DNA from: Kribbella jejuensis
GTDB taxonomy: Bacteria; Actinomycetota; Actinomycetes; Propionibacteriales; Kribbellaceae
Direction: 5' to 3'
NCBI RefSeq assembly: GCF_006715085.1
Contig: NZ_VFMM01000003.1
Span: forward strand, 186,001-250,000
DNA length: 64,000 bases
The notes beneath the pieces were generated by a model that saw only the letters and a list, made by a program, of their open reading frames with translations, made no database searches and was not told where the DNA came from. Made by a program: the position numbers and the translations under genes. Of this stretch, positions 7,939 through 15,905 are shown one piece after another. The stretch's first letter is position 1. Each line of letters starts with the position of its first letter.

Positions 7939-8678
7939 GGCGGAGCTGGGTCGAGCAAGTGATGGGAATGCCCATCAGTGTGCTCGCCCGGGGACCGTCC
8001 GCTGGATCTTTCGGTGCCGACGCTGCTGTGCAGGAGCTGTACGCCGCGCTTCGTGAGGTCGATCGGGTGTTCTCGCTGTACCGATCCGACAGCGAGGTCA
8101 GCCGGTTGAGCCGCGGTGACGTGGGCTGGGATGCAGTTTCCGTTGAGGTGAAGGATGTCGCCGAGCGATGTGTGGCGGCGCGGGAGCTGACCGGTGGGTT
8201 GTTCTCGGCCGAGCTGCCCGACGGCGGCTGGGACCCGTCCGGGTTGGTGAAGGGATGGGCGGTCGAGCGGGCGGCAGCGGCCCTGCGTTCGGTCGACGGC
8301 GTTGACTGGTGCGTGAATGCGGGTGGCGACGTACTGATCAGCTGCCCGAGCGCGGAGGACTTCACGATCGGGATCCAGGATCCGCGTGATCCGGGACGGA
8401 TCGTGGCCAGTCTGGCGCGGCACTCGGGAGCGGTGGCGACGAGTGGTACGGCGGCCCGGGGTGCGCACCTCTACGATCCGCGGACCGGGCGGGCCGTGGA
8501 GAGCCGGTGGCTGTCAATGTCGGTGAGTGGGCCGTCGCTCGAGTACGCTGACATCCTTGCGACCGCGGCGTTCGTGGCCGGGGACGAGTGGCCCGCGGTG
8601 CTGCCGCCTGGGTACGAAGGGCTCGGAGTGCTTGCCGACGGCAACCTTCAGGCGACGGACGGCTGGGGCCTGGCGTGA
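7935..8678 (+). CDS. apbE: ApbE-family FAD:protein FMN transferase
   Basis: A 247-residue ApbE-type flavinyltransferase, which attaches FMN from FAD to Thr/Ser of target proteins through a phosphoester bond. Recognisable elements are MGMPISVLARG, SLYRSDSEVSRLS, the nucleotide-binding VNAGGDVLI, ATSGTAARGAHLYDPRTG and the metal-binding ADILATA. No signal peptide or lipobox is visible, so this copy probably acts in the cytosol or on nascent targets, shorter than the lipoprotein ApbE forms (about 330 residues). Its likely substrates are the two FMN-binding proteins encoded at 12127 and 12660, which carry the flavinylation motif. ATGA and GTGA overlaps couple it to both neighbours. Confidence 0.9.
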   Translation: MRRSWVEQVMGMPISVLARGPSAGSFGADAAVQELYAALREVDRVFSLYRSDSEVSRLSRGDVGWDAVSVEVKDVAERCVAARELTGGLFSAELPDGGWDPSGLVKGWAVERAAAALRSVDGVDWCVNAGGDVLISCPSAEDFTIGIQDPRDPGRIVASLARHSGAVATSGTAARGAHLYDPRTGRAVESRWLSMSVSGPSLEYADILATAAFVAGDEWPAVLPPGYEGLGVLADGNLQATDGWGLA

Positions 8679-9334
8679 GCTCGCGGGTCCTGCTGATCGA
8701 GGACGACGCGGACCTGGCCGGGATGCTCGACCGGGTGCTCGACTCCGAGGGGTACGCCGTCACGCGGGCGGCGGACGGGCATACCGGATTGCACCTGGCG
8801 CTGACGCGTCCGTTCGACGCGATGATCGTGGATCGCGGACTGCCTGCCGTCGAGGGGCTCGATCTGATTGCCCGGCTGCGGAGTCGTGGCGTGGGCACCC
8901 CGATTCTGGTGTTGTCGGCGCGGAACAGTACCGAGGATCGCGTCGAAGGGCTGGACGCCGGCGCGGAGGACTACCTGCCGAAGCCGTTCGAGGTGGCGGA
9001 GCTGCTGGCCCGGGTTCGGGCATTGCTGCGGCGGCACCTGGATCACGCCGGACAACTCGCCGTACCCGGAGGTCTGCTAGAGCTGGCGAGCCGGACGGTG
9101 GCCCTGGCCACGGGCGGCCGGGTGGAGTTGTCAGAGCGCGAGGCGGACCTGCTGGGGTTGTTGGCGGCGCGTCCGGGGGTGGTGTTCAGCCGCGCGGACC
9201 TGCTCGACCGGGTGTTCGACGAGGCGGAGTCGGAAACGGTGGTCGACACCTACGTGCATTACTGCCGGCGCAAGCTGGGGCAAGGCGTGATCAGTACCGT
9301 GCGGGGGCTCGGGTACCGGCTGGGCGGCCCATGA
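8675..9334 (+). CDS. OmpR/PhoB-family response regulator
   Basis: A 219-residue regulator. The receiver domain (1-115) has acidic residues E9/D10, phospho-acceptor D53 in IVDRGLP, switch Ser81 and K103 in LPKPF. The winged-helix DNA-binding domain occupies the C-terminal 100 residues, ending with the wing STVRGLGYRLGG. The GTG start at 8675 overlaps the apbE stop (GTGA), and its stop overlaps the kinase start (ATGA). It probably controls this operon, whose promoter holds an 11-bp-period direct repeat at 5826-5846. Confidence 0.93.
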   Translation: MSSRVLLIEDDADLAGMLDRVLDSEGYAVTRAADGHTGLHLALTRPFDAMIVDRGLPAVEGLDLIARLRSRGVGTPILVLSARNSTEDRVEGLDAGAEDYLPKPFEVAELLARVRALLRRHLDHAGQLAVPGGLLELASRTVALATGGRVELSEREADLLGLLAARPGVVFSRADLLDRVFDEAESETVVDTYVHYCRRKLGQGVISTVRGLGYRLGGP

Positions 9335-10566
9335 CCGCGCATCCGATCGGCGACGAGGTGCTGGTACGGCGGGCCGCGCGCGGGGTCGCCGTCCAGGCCG
9401 CGGCGCTGGTCGCGGTCGCGATGCTGCTGCTGATCGCGCTGGTGACGGTCGTGATGGTTCGTGGGCAACAGGGTGCGGCCGATGACCTGCTGCGGTCGGC
9501 GATCGCGACCGCGGACGATGTCGGTGATCCGCCGGCCGGGACGTGGCTGGTGATGGGTGGGTCGGCTTCGCCGGGGCTGCCGGCGGAGCTGCGGGCCGAC
9601 CTGGCGGCGTTGCGGACCGATGCGGCGTCGAAGGTCGACGTGACGACGATCGAGGCCGAGGACGGGTCGTACCGGATCGCGACCGGGCTGGTGAAGGGGC
9701 GGCCGGTGCAGGCGGTTCTGGATCTGGCCCCGGCGCATCGGGAACGGGCGCGGATGCTGCAGGCGATGGGGTTGGCGGCGGTGCTCGCGCTGATGTTGGC
9801 GGGACTGCTGGGCGTGCTGATCGGGCGGCGCGCCGTACGGCCGTTGGCGGAGGCGTTGACGTTGCAGCGGGCGTTCGTGGCTGATGCGGGGCACGAGTTG
9901 CGGACGCCGTTGACGTTGCTGAGTACGCGGGCGCAGTTGCTCGGGCGGGCGTTGCATCGCGACGGGGTGAGCGAACAGGTGCTCGAGGACGCGGACGGGG
10001 TGATCCGCGACACGCGGCGGTTGACGGGGATCGTCGACGATCTCCTGGCGGCCGCGGATCCACGGCGGGCCGAAGACCACGAGCCGGTGGATCTGGTCAG
10101 TGTTGCGCGAGACGTGGCAGATGCGGCGGGTGCGCATGCGGAGCAGGTCGGCGTCCGGCTCCGGTCGGCCGCGGATCGGGACCGGATGCCTGCGCTGGGC
10201 TCGGCCAGTGCGATCCGGCGGGCGGCGATGGCGCTGGTCGACAACGCGATCGACCACACGCCGCGTGGGGGTGAGGTGCGGATCGTCGTACGGCGTCACC
10301 GGCGGGACGTGATCCTGTCCGTCAGCGATACCGGGCCTGGTCTGGCGCCGGAGGCTGCCCAACGGGTGCTGCGCCGGTTCGACTCGGGGGGCCAGCGTCG
10401 GGGGCGGGCGCACTACGGGCTCGGACTGGCGCTCGCCCACGACGTGGCCAACCGCCTCGGCGGGCAACTCCGGCTGGCACCGAGCGAGGTCGGCGCAACC
10501 TTCGAACTGGTCCTGCCCGCCCTCCCAGAAACAACTAAGAATCCCCAGGCATCGTCAGACCCATGA
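9331..10566 (+). CDS. Sensor histidine kinase
   Basis: A 411-residue membrane kinase. Helix 1 (about 20-43) and helix 2 (about 145-165) flank a roughly 100-residue extracytoplasmic sensor domain of no recognised type. A short linker follows, then the dimerisation domain with AGHELRTPLTLL (phospho-His188) and a catalytic domain with N box DNAIDHT, G1 DTGPGLA and G2 GLGLALA. It is translationally coupled to the response regulator before it and the oxidoreductase after it, so it probably senses envelope redox or lipid state (inference). Confidence 0.92.
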   Translation: MTAHPIGDEVLVRRAARGVAVQAAALVAVAMLLLIALVTVVMVRGQQGAADDLLRSAIATADDVGDPPAGTWLVMGGSASPGLPAELRADLAALRTDAASKVDVTTIEAEDGSYRIATGLVKGRPVQAVLDLAPAHRERARMLQAMGLAAVLALMLAGLLGVLIGRRAVRPLAEALTLQRAFVADAGHELRTPLTLLSTRAQLLGRALHRDGVSEQVLEDADGVIRDTRRLTGIVDDLLAAADPRRAEDHEPVDLVSVARDVADAAGAHAEQVGVRLRSAADRDRMPALGSASAIRRAAMALVDNAIDHTPRGGEVRIVVRRHRRDVILSVSDTGPGLAPEAAQRVLRRFDSGGQRRGRAHYGLGLALAHDVANRLGGQLRLAPSEVGATFELVLPALPETTKNPQASSDP

Positions 10567-12113
10567 CCTCCCCACCCCCACCCCGCCCCCAAGGCGAAGC
10601 ACCCCCGCCGGGCGGTCGGGGCGGGGGAGGTGCGCCGGGCGGTCGGACGTCGGGCGGGGGGCTGCGGGACGAGCTCGGCTTTCGCACACCACGCGGTGTC
10701 GGGGCGCCTGCGGGGCGTGAGCCCGGCCGGTCGCGGATGCGGGTGCGGCGGCGGGTTTTGCGGACGCCGGTGTGGTGGCGGGATGTCGTGGGGGTGCTGT
10801 GTTGGGGGAGTGTGCTGGTTGTTGTTGCGCTCTGGGTTTCGGGGCGGGGGGTGCAGAGTCTGGGGAGTGGGCCGGCGGAGCTGATCACCACGGTGGGGCG
10901 GTTGGCCGGGTTGGTGGCGGCGGATCTGTTGTTGGTGCAGGTGTTCCTGATGGCTCGGGTGCCGATGATCGAGCGGAGCTACGGACAGGACGAGCTCGCG
11001 CGACGGCATCGGCTCGTGGGGTTCTGGTCGTTCAACCTGCTGCTCGTCCACATCGTGCTGATCCTGGTCGGCTACACGCTCCGCGACCACAACGACCTGA
11101 TTCACGAGACGTGGACGGTTGTCACGACGTACGGCGGGATGCTGCTCGCGACCGCCGCGGCGATCGCGCTGACCGTCGTCGTGGTCACCTCGGTGCGGGC
11201 TGCCCGGAAGGTACTGCGGTACGAGTCCTGGCACCTGCTGCACCTGTACGCGTACGTCGGCGTCGGCCTCTCGGTGCCGCACGAGATCTGGACCGGTGCG
11301 GACTTCACCGCCTCCCACCTCGCCCGCGTGTATTGGTGGACCGCGTACGGCGTCGCGGCCGGCGCGATCGTGGTGTACCGACTGCTCCTCCCCGCCTGGC
11401 GCACCCTTCGGCACGGGCTCACCGTGCGCGAGGTGATCCCCGAGGCGCCGGGCGTGGTCACCGTCGTCCTCGGTGGCCGCGGTCTGCATCGGATGCCGGT
11501 ACGGGCCGGGCAGTACTTCGTGTTCCGCTTCCTCGACGGACCGGGCTGGTCACGCGGCAACCCGTACTCGTTGTCCGCCTCGCCGTCGCCCGATCGGATC
11601 CGCGTCACCGCGAAGGCGGCCGGTGACAGCAGCAGTCGCCTGGCGCGATTGCGTCCCGGTACGCGGGTCGCGGTCGAAGGCCCGTACGGACGGCTGACCG
11701 CCGAGCGTCGCGTCACGGACCGCATCGCGATGTTTGCCTGCGGCATCGGTATCACGCCGTTGCGGGCGCTGCTGGAGGAGCTCGATTACCAACCAGGAAA
11801 CGCCGTCCTGGTGTACCGCGCGCACAGTGCGGACGACCTCGTGTTCCGCGCCGAGCTGGAGCAGCTGGCGCAGCGGCGCGGGATCGCGGTGCACTACCTG
11901 CTCGGACCGCGGTTGCGGCGCCGCAGGTCGTGGCTGCCGGACGGCGCGGCGTCGTGGTCGGACGAGTACGCCGTACGGCGGCTCGTGCCAGAGATCGAGC
12001 AGTACGACGTGTACGTGTGCGGGCCGGACGAGTGGATGGACGCGCTGGCGAAGGCGGTCCTCGCGGTCGGACTGCCCGCGAACCAGCTGCATCAGGAACG
12101 GTTCTCATGGTGA
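10563..12113 (+). CDS. Ferric-reductase-like transmembrane flavocytochrome with FNR domain
   Basis: A 516-residue NADPH oxidase/ferric-reductase-type protein. Residues 1-65 are Gly/Pro/Arg-rich and disordered. Helices span about 70-275 and hold His149, His163, His224, His227 and His240, candidate haem b ligands. The FAD-binding barrel has GNPYSLS (332-338) and GPYG; the pyridine-nucleotide domain has CGIGITP (393-399) and ends CGPDEWM then QERFSW. Such proteins carry electrons from cytosolic NAD(P)H across the membrane. Here the likely acceptors are the two exported FMN-binding proteins encoded immediately downstream. The start overlaps the kinase stop by ATGA; the G-rich N-terminal coding DNA has less typical codon use, so a later start is possible. 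Confidence 0.88.
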   Translation: MTSPPPPRPQGEAPPPGGRGGGGAPGGRTSGGGLRDELGFRTPRGVGAPAGREPGRSRMRVRRRVLRTPVWWRDVVGVLCWGSVLVVVALWVSGRGVQSLGSGPAELITTVGRLAGLVAADLLLVQVFLMARVPMIERSYGQDELARRHRLVGFWSFNLLLVHIVLILVGYTLRDHNDLIHETWTVVTTYGGMLLATAAAIALTVVVVTSVRAARKVLRYESWHLLHLYAYVGVGLSVPHEIWTGADFTASHLARVYWWTAYGVAAGAIVVYRLLLPAWRTLRHGLTVREVIPEAPGVVTVVLGGRGLHRMPVRAGQYFVFRFLDGPGWSRGNPYSLSASPSPDRIRVTAKAAGDSSSRLARLRPGTRVAVEGPYGRLTAERRVTDRIAMFACGIGITPLRALLEELDYQPGNAVLVYRAHSADDLVFRAELEQLAQRRGIAVHYLLGPRLRRRRSWLPDGAASWSDEYAVRRLVPEIEQYDVYVCGPDEWMDALAKAVLAVGLPANQLHQERFSW

Positions 12114-12126
12114 GAGGAGACACCGC

Positions 12127-12663
12127 GTGAGGCGCGGAATCAGATTGCTGATGACGGTGGCGACGACCGCGGTGGTCGCGGTGGCGTTCAAGACGAGCCT
12201 ACAGACCGGCACCACGACCACCGGACAGGCCGCGATCGTGAGCAGCCCGGCACCCGTCCACGAGTCGGCTCGCCCGACTCACCCCACCAGCCGCAACGCG
12301 AGACGCTCCGCGCGACCTACTCAAGCACCCACGCAGCCGCCCACGCACACCCCGACGAAAACGCCGACTCCCACAAGCCAGTCGATCGTCGTGGCGGGTT
12401 CTGTCGTCCAGACGCAGTACGGCCCGGTGCAGGTCGAGGTCACCGCGCGCGGCGGGCGGATCGTCGACGCGCACACGCTGCAGCATCCGAGTGGAGACGG
12501 CCAGACCGATCGGATCAACTCCTACGCCGTACCGCAGCTCAACCAGGAGACCATGGCGGCGCAGAACGCCCACATCGACACGGTGTCCGGCGCGACGTTC
12601 ACCTCCGGCGGCTACCGCCAATCACTCCAAGCGGCGCTCGACGCCGCGCACCTGGGCCGATGA
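12127..12663 (+). CDS. Membrane-anchored FMN-binding domain protein 1
   Basis: A 178-residue protein. An N-terminal hydrophobic helix (about 7-22) acts as uncleaved anchor or signal, a Thr/Pro-rich linker (about 40-85) spans the wall, and the C-terminal FMN_bind domain holds DTVSGATFTS. Thr157 in D-x2-S-G-A-T is the expected site of phosphoester-linked FMN, the motif used by ApbE enzymes. It should be an extracytoplasmic one- or two-electron carrier accepting electrons from the adjacent flavocytochrome. The GTG start at 12127 lies 13 bp after that gene; the stop overlaps the next gene by ATGA. Confidence 0.9.
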   Translation: MRRGIRLLMTVATTAVVAVAFKTSLQTGTTTTGQAAIVSSPAPVHESARPTHPTSRNARRSARPTQAPTQPPTHTPTKTPTPTSQSIVVAGSVVQTQYGPVQVEVTARGGRIVDAHTLQHPSGDGQTDRINSYAVPQLNQETMAAQNAHIDTVSGATFTSGGYRQSLQAALDAAHLGR

Positions 12664-13091
12664 CCCGGCTGCGGCGCAACCTCGTCGTCGGCGGGAGTAC
12701 CGGCGTACTGCTGCTGTTGCTGTTCCTCTATCCGAGCAGCACGAACCGGGTGGATCATCCGGCCGCCGCGGCCACGCCGGGTGTCGTCCAGTCCGGTACC
12801 GGCGACCTGACCGTGAACGGCACGTCGGAAGGCACCCGCTACGGACCCGTGCAGCTGCGGATCACCATCCGGACGAACCGGCTGGTCGCCGTGGATCCGC
12901 TCGTCTACCCGGCGTCCGGCGGTCGCGACCGGGAGATCAGCTCGTTCGCGCTTCCGCAGCTCCGTCAGGAAGCGCTTGCCGCTCAGAGCGCGCACATCGA
13001 CACGGTCTCGGGTGCAACGTTCACCTCCGACGGTTATCGCCGGTCGTTGCAGTCGGCCTTGGACGCTGCGCACTTCCACACCCCGGGCTGA
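12660..13091 (+). CDS. Membrane-anchored FMN-binding domain protein 2
   Basis: A 143-residue paralogue of the preceding protein. An N-terminal helix (about 8-25) anchors it, a short linker replaces the long Thr/Pro stretch, and the FMN_bind domain again ends DTVSGATFTSDGYRRSLQSALDAAH, with Thr120 the predicted flavinylation site. The two domains are closely alike from RYGPVQ onward, so this is a tandem duplication. It is the last gene of the coupled operon. Two carriers could form a relay or serve different acceptors; the terminal acceptor is not encoded here. Confidence 0.9.
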   Translation: MTRLRRNLVVGGSTGVLLLLLFLYPSSTNRVDHPAAAATPGVVQSGTGDLTVNGTSEGTRYGPVQLRITIRTNRLVAVDPLVYPASGGRDREISSFALPQLRQEALAAQSAHIDTVSGATFTSDGYRRSLQSALDAAHFHTPG

Positions 13092-13195
13092 TCGTTCGCC
13101 CGAGTTCGCTGTGGGCCCGTGTGAAAGGTGCCAGCGGGGGGTGGTACCTGATAAACACGGGACCGGTACGTGTTGCGAACAGGGAAGCGGCTTCG

Positions 13196-13657
13196 ATGGT
13201 GATGGCATGGCGGTTCGGCGCCGTTGGCGTGGACGCCGTCATGGGGGTGATCCAGGACGCGTCGACGTTCGCGCGCTGGATGGTGACCGTGCCGCCCGAA
13301 GTACGCGCGAGTCCCAACTGGCCGCAGAAGGGCAGCGTCGTCCAGCGGTACGACGGCCGCGAACCGCGGATGCGTCACGCCCAGAACCGGCACCTGACCG
13401 TCGCCCTGGTCGAACGCTGGCGCCCCGAGGACGAGCTGATCCTCCGGCTCCGCAGCGGCCTCGGCGGCTGGGTCCGGATCTGGATCTCGGTCCAGGCCCG
13501 CCCCGGCGGCGCGATCATCGAGGTCCGCGCCGAACCGCTTACCGCCACCGCCCGCCTCCGCTTCACCAGCAGTTCCCGCAGCGCGGAGGAACGCTGCGCC
13601 CAGGTCGCCGAACGCCTCATCGAGCTCGCGACCACCGAACCGACCGACGACGACTAG
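13196..13657 (+). CDS. SRPBCC-like hypothetical protein
   Basis: A 153-residue cytosolic protein. The opening (MAWRFGAVGVDAVMGVIQDASTFARWM) and the length fit the START/polyketide-cyclase (SRPBCC) ligand-binding fold, with predicted strands through LTVALVERW and WVRIWISVQ and a C-terminal helix ERCAQVAERLIELAT. The assignment is by pattern only and no ligand can be proposed. ATG 13196 follows an AGGGA; GTG 13199 and ATG 13202 are alternatives. Its stop shares the four bases CTAG with the stop of the convergent oxidoreductase gene. The 104 bp upstream hold a weak AACACG-N9-CGTGTT inverted repeat at 13154-13174. Confidence 0.65.
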   Translation: MVMAWRFGAVGVDAVMGVIQDASTFARWMVTVPPEVRASPNWPQKGSVVQRYDGREPRMRHAQNRHLTVALVERWRPEDELILRLRSGLGGWVRIWISVQARPGGAIIEVRAEPLTATARLRFTSSSRSAEERCAQVAERLIELATTEPTDDD

Positions 13658-14601
13658 GGCACCAGCACGATCCGCCCGAACACCTCGCCGCGCTGCAGCT
13701 GCTGATGCGCCAGCACCGCATCGTCCAACGGCAGCTCCGCCTGCACGACGACCGGCAACCGCCCCTCGGCAGCGGCCGCGAACTGCGCGACCCGAACGGC
13801 CTGTCGATCCGCCGGTGGCACCGTGTCCGCGCTGAACGTTGCGAACGACAACGACCTGCGGAAGTTCGCCATCAACGCCGTACCCAGACTGTCCGGTAGT
13901 GGCCCACCGACAGCGCCGACCGCGACCATCCGGCCGTTCGGCCGCAACTTCTCCAGGAACGACGGTACGTCGGGCCCGGAGACGACGTCGATGATCACGT
14001 CGTACGCCGACGCGGCGCCCGCACCGGAGCGATCCAGGACCTGCGTCGCCCCGACGTCGCGCAACAACGCACCACGCGCGGCCGACGAGGTCGTCACCGC
14101 GATCTCGGCAGCTCCACCCGCCGCAGCGAGCTGCACGGTGAGGATGCCGATACTGCCGCCCGCGCCCCGGACCAGGACGGACTCACCGGCACGGAACCGC
14201 GCGTGGGCCAGGGCGAAATGCGCGACCACCCCCGAACCCCCGAGCGTCACCGAGCCGGCCGCGGACAACCCGGGCGGCAACGGAAGGACGTCCTCCACCG
14301 ACGCGACCGCCTGCTCGGCGTACCCGCCGCCGAGTCCGGTGAATCCCCATACTCGTTGGCCGACCCAATCTTCGTCGGTATCGGGGCCGACGGCAACCAC
14401 CGTGCCCGCGACCTCGGATCCGAGCACGAGCCCCTCCCGAAACCCGGGCAGCGATCCACCGCGGATCAACGCATCGACGCCACCGACCCCGATCGCCTCG
14501 ACCGCGATCAGCACCTGACCGGTGCCGGGCTCGGGCGCTGGTAGGTCCACCACGCTCAAGCCCTCGGGTCCGCCGAACGCCTTGACGGCCACTGCCTTCA
14601 C
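13654..14601 (-). CDS. NADPH:quinone-reductase-type medium-chain oxidoreductase
   Basis: A 315-residue zinc-free MDR protein. The GroES-like N-terminal domain (KAFGGPEGLSVVDLPAPEPG) is followed by a Rossmann domain with VRGAGGSIGILTVQLAAAGG in place of the canonical GxGxxG, characteristic of quinone oxidoreductases and zeta-crystallins. It would reduce quinones or enones with NADPH. The GTG start at 14601 has AGGAG 6 bases upstream. It diverges from a TetR gene across a strong palindrome at 14629-14654, so it is probably that repressor's target. Confidence 0.88.
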   Translation of the reverse strand: MKAVAVKAFGGPEGLSVVDLPAPEPGTGQVLIAVEAIGVGGVDALIRGGSLPGFREGLVLGSEVAGTVVAVGPDTDEDWVGQRVWGFTGLGGGYAEQAVASVEDVLPLPPGLSAAGSVTLGGSGVVAHFALAHARFRAGESVLVRGAGGSIGILTVQLAAAGGAAEIAVTTSSAARGALLRDVGATQVLDRSGAGAASAYDVIIDVVSGPDVPSFLEKLRPNGRMVAVGAVGGPLPDSLGTALMANFRRSLSFATFSADTVPPADRQAVRVAQFAAAAEGRLPVVVQAELPLDDAVLAHQQLQRGEVFGRIVLVP

Positions 14602-14628
14602 TCTCGTCTCCTCTCGACTCCTTCGAGA

Positions 14629-14654
14629 CTAAGTGGACACCGGTGTCCGGTTAG
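14629..14654. promoter_or_regulatory. TetR-type operator palindrome
   Basis: A 26-bp palindrome lies between the oxidoreductase and TetR genes: a perfect 14-bp core GGACACCGGTGTCC (14635-14648) flanked by CTAA (14629-14632) and TTAG (14651-14654), with two mismatched base pairs between core and flanks. Its position over both divergent start regions indicates autoregulation and control of the oxidoreductase. Confidence 0.75.
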
Positions 14655-14668
14655 CTAGAGTGAGAGCG

Positions 14669-15241
14669 GTGAGCGATCAATTGCCTCAGAAGCTGCGCGC
14701 CGACGCGGAGGACAACCGCGTTCGGATCCTCGCCGCGGCGCGCAGGTTGTTCGCGGAGGAGGGGTTGACCGTGCCGATGCGTGACATCGCCCGTGCGGCC
14801 GGTGTCGGACCGGCGACGCTCTACCGGCGGTTCCCGACCAAGCAGGCGCTGGCGACGGCCGCCTTTGTCGAACAGGCGAGGGCGTGTCAGCAGATCGTCG
14901 AGGACGGGTTGGCCGCGACGGATCCGTGGCAGGGCTTCTGTGCGGTGATCGAGCGGATCTGCGAGCTGCATGTGCACAACCGCGGCTTCACCGACGCGTT
15001 CCTGGCCACGTACCCGGACGCGGTCGACAGTGCGGACAGCCGCGAGCTCACGTTGAGGTCGGTCGGAACTCTTGCGCGGCGGGCAAAGGCACGCGGGCAG
15101 CTGCGCCGCGACTTCGAGTTGAGCGATCTCGTCATCATGCTGACCGCGCACCGCGGTCTGCACGCGTCCACGCCGGCGGCGCGAGTCGCCGCCTCGCGCC
15201 GCTTCGCAGCCCTTACAGTGCAGGCATTCAGAGGTCCTTGA
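14669..15241 (+). CDS. TetR/AcrR-family transcriptional regulator
   Basis: A 190-residue repressor from GTG 14669 (GTG 14660 and 14633 are in-frame alternatives, but the latter lies inside the operator). The N-terminal HTH is clear: ILAAARRLFAEEGL then MRDIARAAGVGPATLYRRFPTKQAL. The C-terminal ligand-binding region is of the SACE_7040-like all-helical type. It lies back-to-back with a quinone oxidoreductase gene and a perfect palindrome, a standard electrophile- or drug-sensing pair. The 3' end overlaps the convergent sigma-factor gene by 14 bp. Confidence 0.9.
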   Translation: MSDQLPQKLRADAEDNRVRILAAARRLFAEEGLTVPMRDIARAAGVGPATLYRRFPTKQALATAAFVEQARACQQIVEDGLAATDPWQGFCAVIERICELHVHNRGFTDAFLATYPDAVDSADSRELTLRSVGTLARRAKARGQLRRDFELSDLVIMLTAHRGLHASTPAARVAASRRFAALTVQAFRGP

Positions 15242-15794
15242 GGAGGCGGCGCAGCCGGTTGGTCGCGCGGAACTGGAGTTGCTTGATCGCTCCGTCGGTG
15301 CGATCCATCGCGGCCGCCGTCTCGCTGATCGACAGGCCGGCGAAGAACCGGAGCATCAGACACTCGCGCTGGTCGTCCGGCAGCCGGTCGACGGCGCCGC
15401 GCAGCGACGCCTCACCGACCGAGGCGAGCGCGGCCTGCTCAGGCCCGATCGACTCGTCGACCTGCGGGTCGACCTCGTCGGTGACGACCGCCAGCCGGCT
15501 CCAACCGGAACGGTGGTGGTCGATCACCACGTTCCTGGCGATCGTGACCAGCCAGGCCGCGAAGTTCAGCTGTGCCCGCGGCCGGCGGGCAATCGCCCGG
15601 AACGCCCGCAGGAACGTCTCACTGGTCAGGTCCTCGGCCGCACTGCGCGACGAGGTCTTGCTGTAGGTGTAGCGGTAGATCGACGGCAGGTACCGATCGT
15701 AGAGCCACCCGAAGGCAGCCGTATCGCCCGCTTGCGCGAGCCTGATCATGTCCTGTTCGTCGTCCTCGTCGGTCTGGACGGCGTTGATGTGCAT
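15228..15794 (-). CDS. ECF-type RNA polymerase sigma factor
   Basis: A 188-residue sigma-70 family protein. Region 2 (about 20-90) contains FGWLYDRYLPSIYRYTYS, DLTSETFLRAFRAI and FAAWLVTIARNVVIDHHR; region 4 (about 130-185) contains LPDDQRECLMLRFFAGLSISETAAAMDRTDGAIKQL. No anti-sigma gene is adjacent, so its control is not visible here. The ATG at 15794 gives the usual short N-terminus. Convergent and overlapping with the TetR gene by 14 bp. Confidence 0.9.
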   Translation of the reverse strand: MHINAVQTDEDDEQDMIRLAQAGDTAAFGWLYDRYLPSIYRYTYSKTSSRSAAEDLTSETFLRAFRAIARRPRAQLNFAAWLVTIARNVVIDHHRSGWSRLAVVTDEVDPQVDESIGPEQAALASVGEASLRGAVDRLPDDQRECLMLRFFAGLSISETAAAMDRTDGAIKQLQFRATNRLRRLLKDL

Positions 15795-15905
15795 GCGCTT
15801 CCCAAGCCCCGTTCTCAGTCAGCTACGCGGTGAACATCACGAAAAGGTTACCGAAAGTCGCCCATCGTGTCACCACCCTTCCGCAGAGTGTGCAAGATGG
15901 GGCGC

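Noticed and set aside
15823..15851. GTAACC and CGTAG upstream of the ECF sigma gene as an autoregulated promoter
   Set aside because: The spacing is longer than usual for ECF promoters and the -35 match is partial, so it was not listed as a feature.
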